Of a DNA stretch of 64,000 nucleotides, positions 63,829-64,000 are shown one piece after another; position 1 is the first letter of the stretch, and each line of letters begins with the position of its first letter. The notes beneath the pieces were generated by a model. It searched no databases, was not told the origin of the DNA, and saw only the letters and a program-made list of their open reading frames with translations. Made by a program: the position numbers and the translations under genes. Source of the DNA: an uncultured Gemmata sp. (GTDB lineage Bacteria; Planctomycetota; Planctomycetia; Gemmatales; Gemmataceae); contig CALDUT010000004.1 of NCBI GenBank assembly GCA_937924775.1, positions 294,665 through 358,664 on the forward strand, given 5' to 3'.

Positions 63829-64000
63829 CTACCCGATCAGCGCGGCCTCGTCGAACCAGGCCGCGAGGATGCGGTCGAGAACGACGGCTTCGAGGTGGAC
63901 CTGCTCGACCCGGATCGCCTTGAAGTACGTCTGGTGGTCGAGCCGGCCGGACGCGTAGTTGTAGCCCGAGCTGTTGCCCGCCGCGACGTTGAACGGTGCC
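63829..64000 (-). pseudogene. Lambda-type phage portal protein fragment
   Basis: The minus strand from 64000 to 63832 encodes 56 residues ending in a stop at 63829-63831. They include FNVAAGNSSGYNYASGRLDH, HQTYFKAIRVEQV and ILAAWFDEAALI, which fit the portal protein of lambda-like phages (phage_portal_2 family). The upstream part lies outside the window. The stop follows AALIG directly, earlier than in an intact portal protein, so the gene seems cut off here by the segment carrying the nuclease. Confidence 0.68.

Overview
The window reads as a stretch of chromosome from a GC-rich (roughly 60% by eye) member of the Planctomycetota, most probably family Gemmataceae. The evidence is the mix of lineage-typical proteins: a TIGR02996 domain fused to leucine-rich repeats (28817-29845), a TIGR03067 domain protein (59761-60132), Tat-exported Gfo/Idh/MocA oxidoreductases (10557-11771, 14458-15783), a SUMF1-type protein, a Ser/Thr kinase fused to signalling domains, and many secreted proteins of unknown function. 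The assignment to family is inference; no rRNA or tRNA gene was seen.

Layout. 1-7967: a small helical protein and a three-module FtsK-type membrane ATPase, then a flavoprotein, a half-size alpha-toroid protein and a C45-type Ntn hydrolase, all on the plus strand. 8043-13158: minus-strand run with a secreted protein, an esterase, an HdeD-like membrane protein, a Gfo/Idh/MocA oxidoreductase and ApbE. 13212-25199: plus strand with a SUMF1-like protein, a second Gfo/Idh/MocA protein, a huge multi-PAS sensor kinase overlapping a hybrid kinase by 4 bases, methylenetetrahydrofolate reductase (metF) and gamma-glutamyltranspeptidase. 25216-35362: amino-acid enzymes, two glycosyltransferases, a MoxR ATPase, an LRR protein, a DegP-like protease and an HExxH protein. 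35547-46514: a kinase-REC-HD-GYP fusion, metK, rpmI-rplT, a HAD phosphatase, a degenerate helicase-like coiled-coil protein and a transglutaminase. 46557-55080: HEAT/STN-like protein, cytochrome c'-like protein, an AT-rich gap carrying a parS-like palindrome, an LRR lipoprotein, an MDR reductase, a sulfatase fold without its catalytic residues and a duplicated ABC permease. 55166-60132: cupin, small protein, and a pyruvate:ferredoxin oxidoreductase split into two polypeptides.

60133-64000 differs from the rest. It holds a degraded trypsin-like protein, the C-terminal half of a serpin, a piece of a phage capsid-like protein, an intact PD-(D/E)XK nuclease gene and a fragment of a lambda-type portal protein, all on the minus strand. 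This looks like a decayed prophage or gene-transfer module interrupted by the nuclease and recombined with a serpin gene.

The best candidates for something undescribed are the type VII-like motor pair at 76-4217, the kinase-REC-degenerate HD-GYP fusion at 35547-37754, the helicase-derived coiled-coil protein at 41278-43455, and the nuclease lodged in the phage remnant at 62663-63775. No CRISPR array, insertion sequence or replication origin was recognised.
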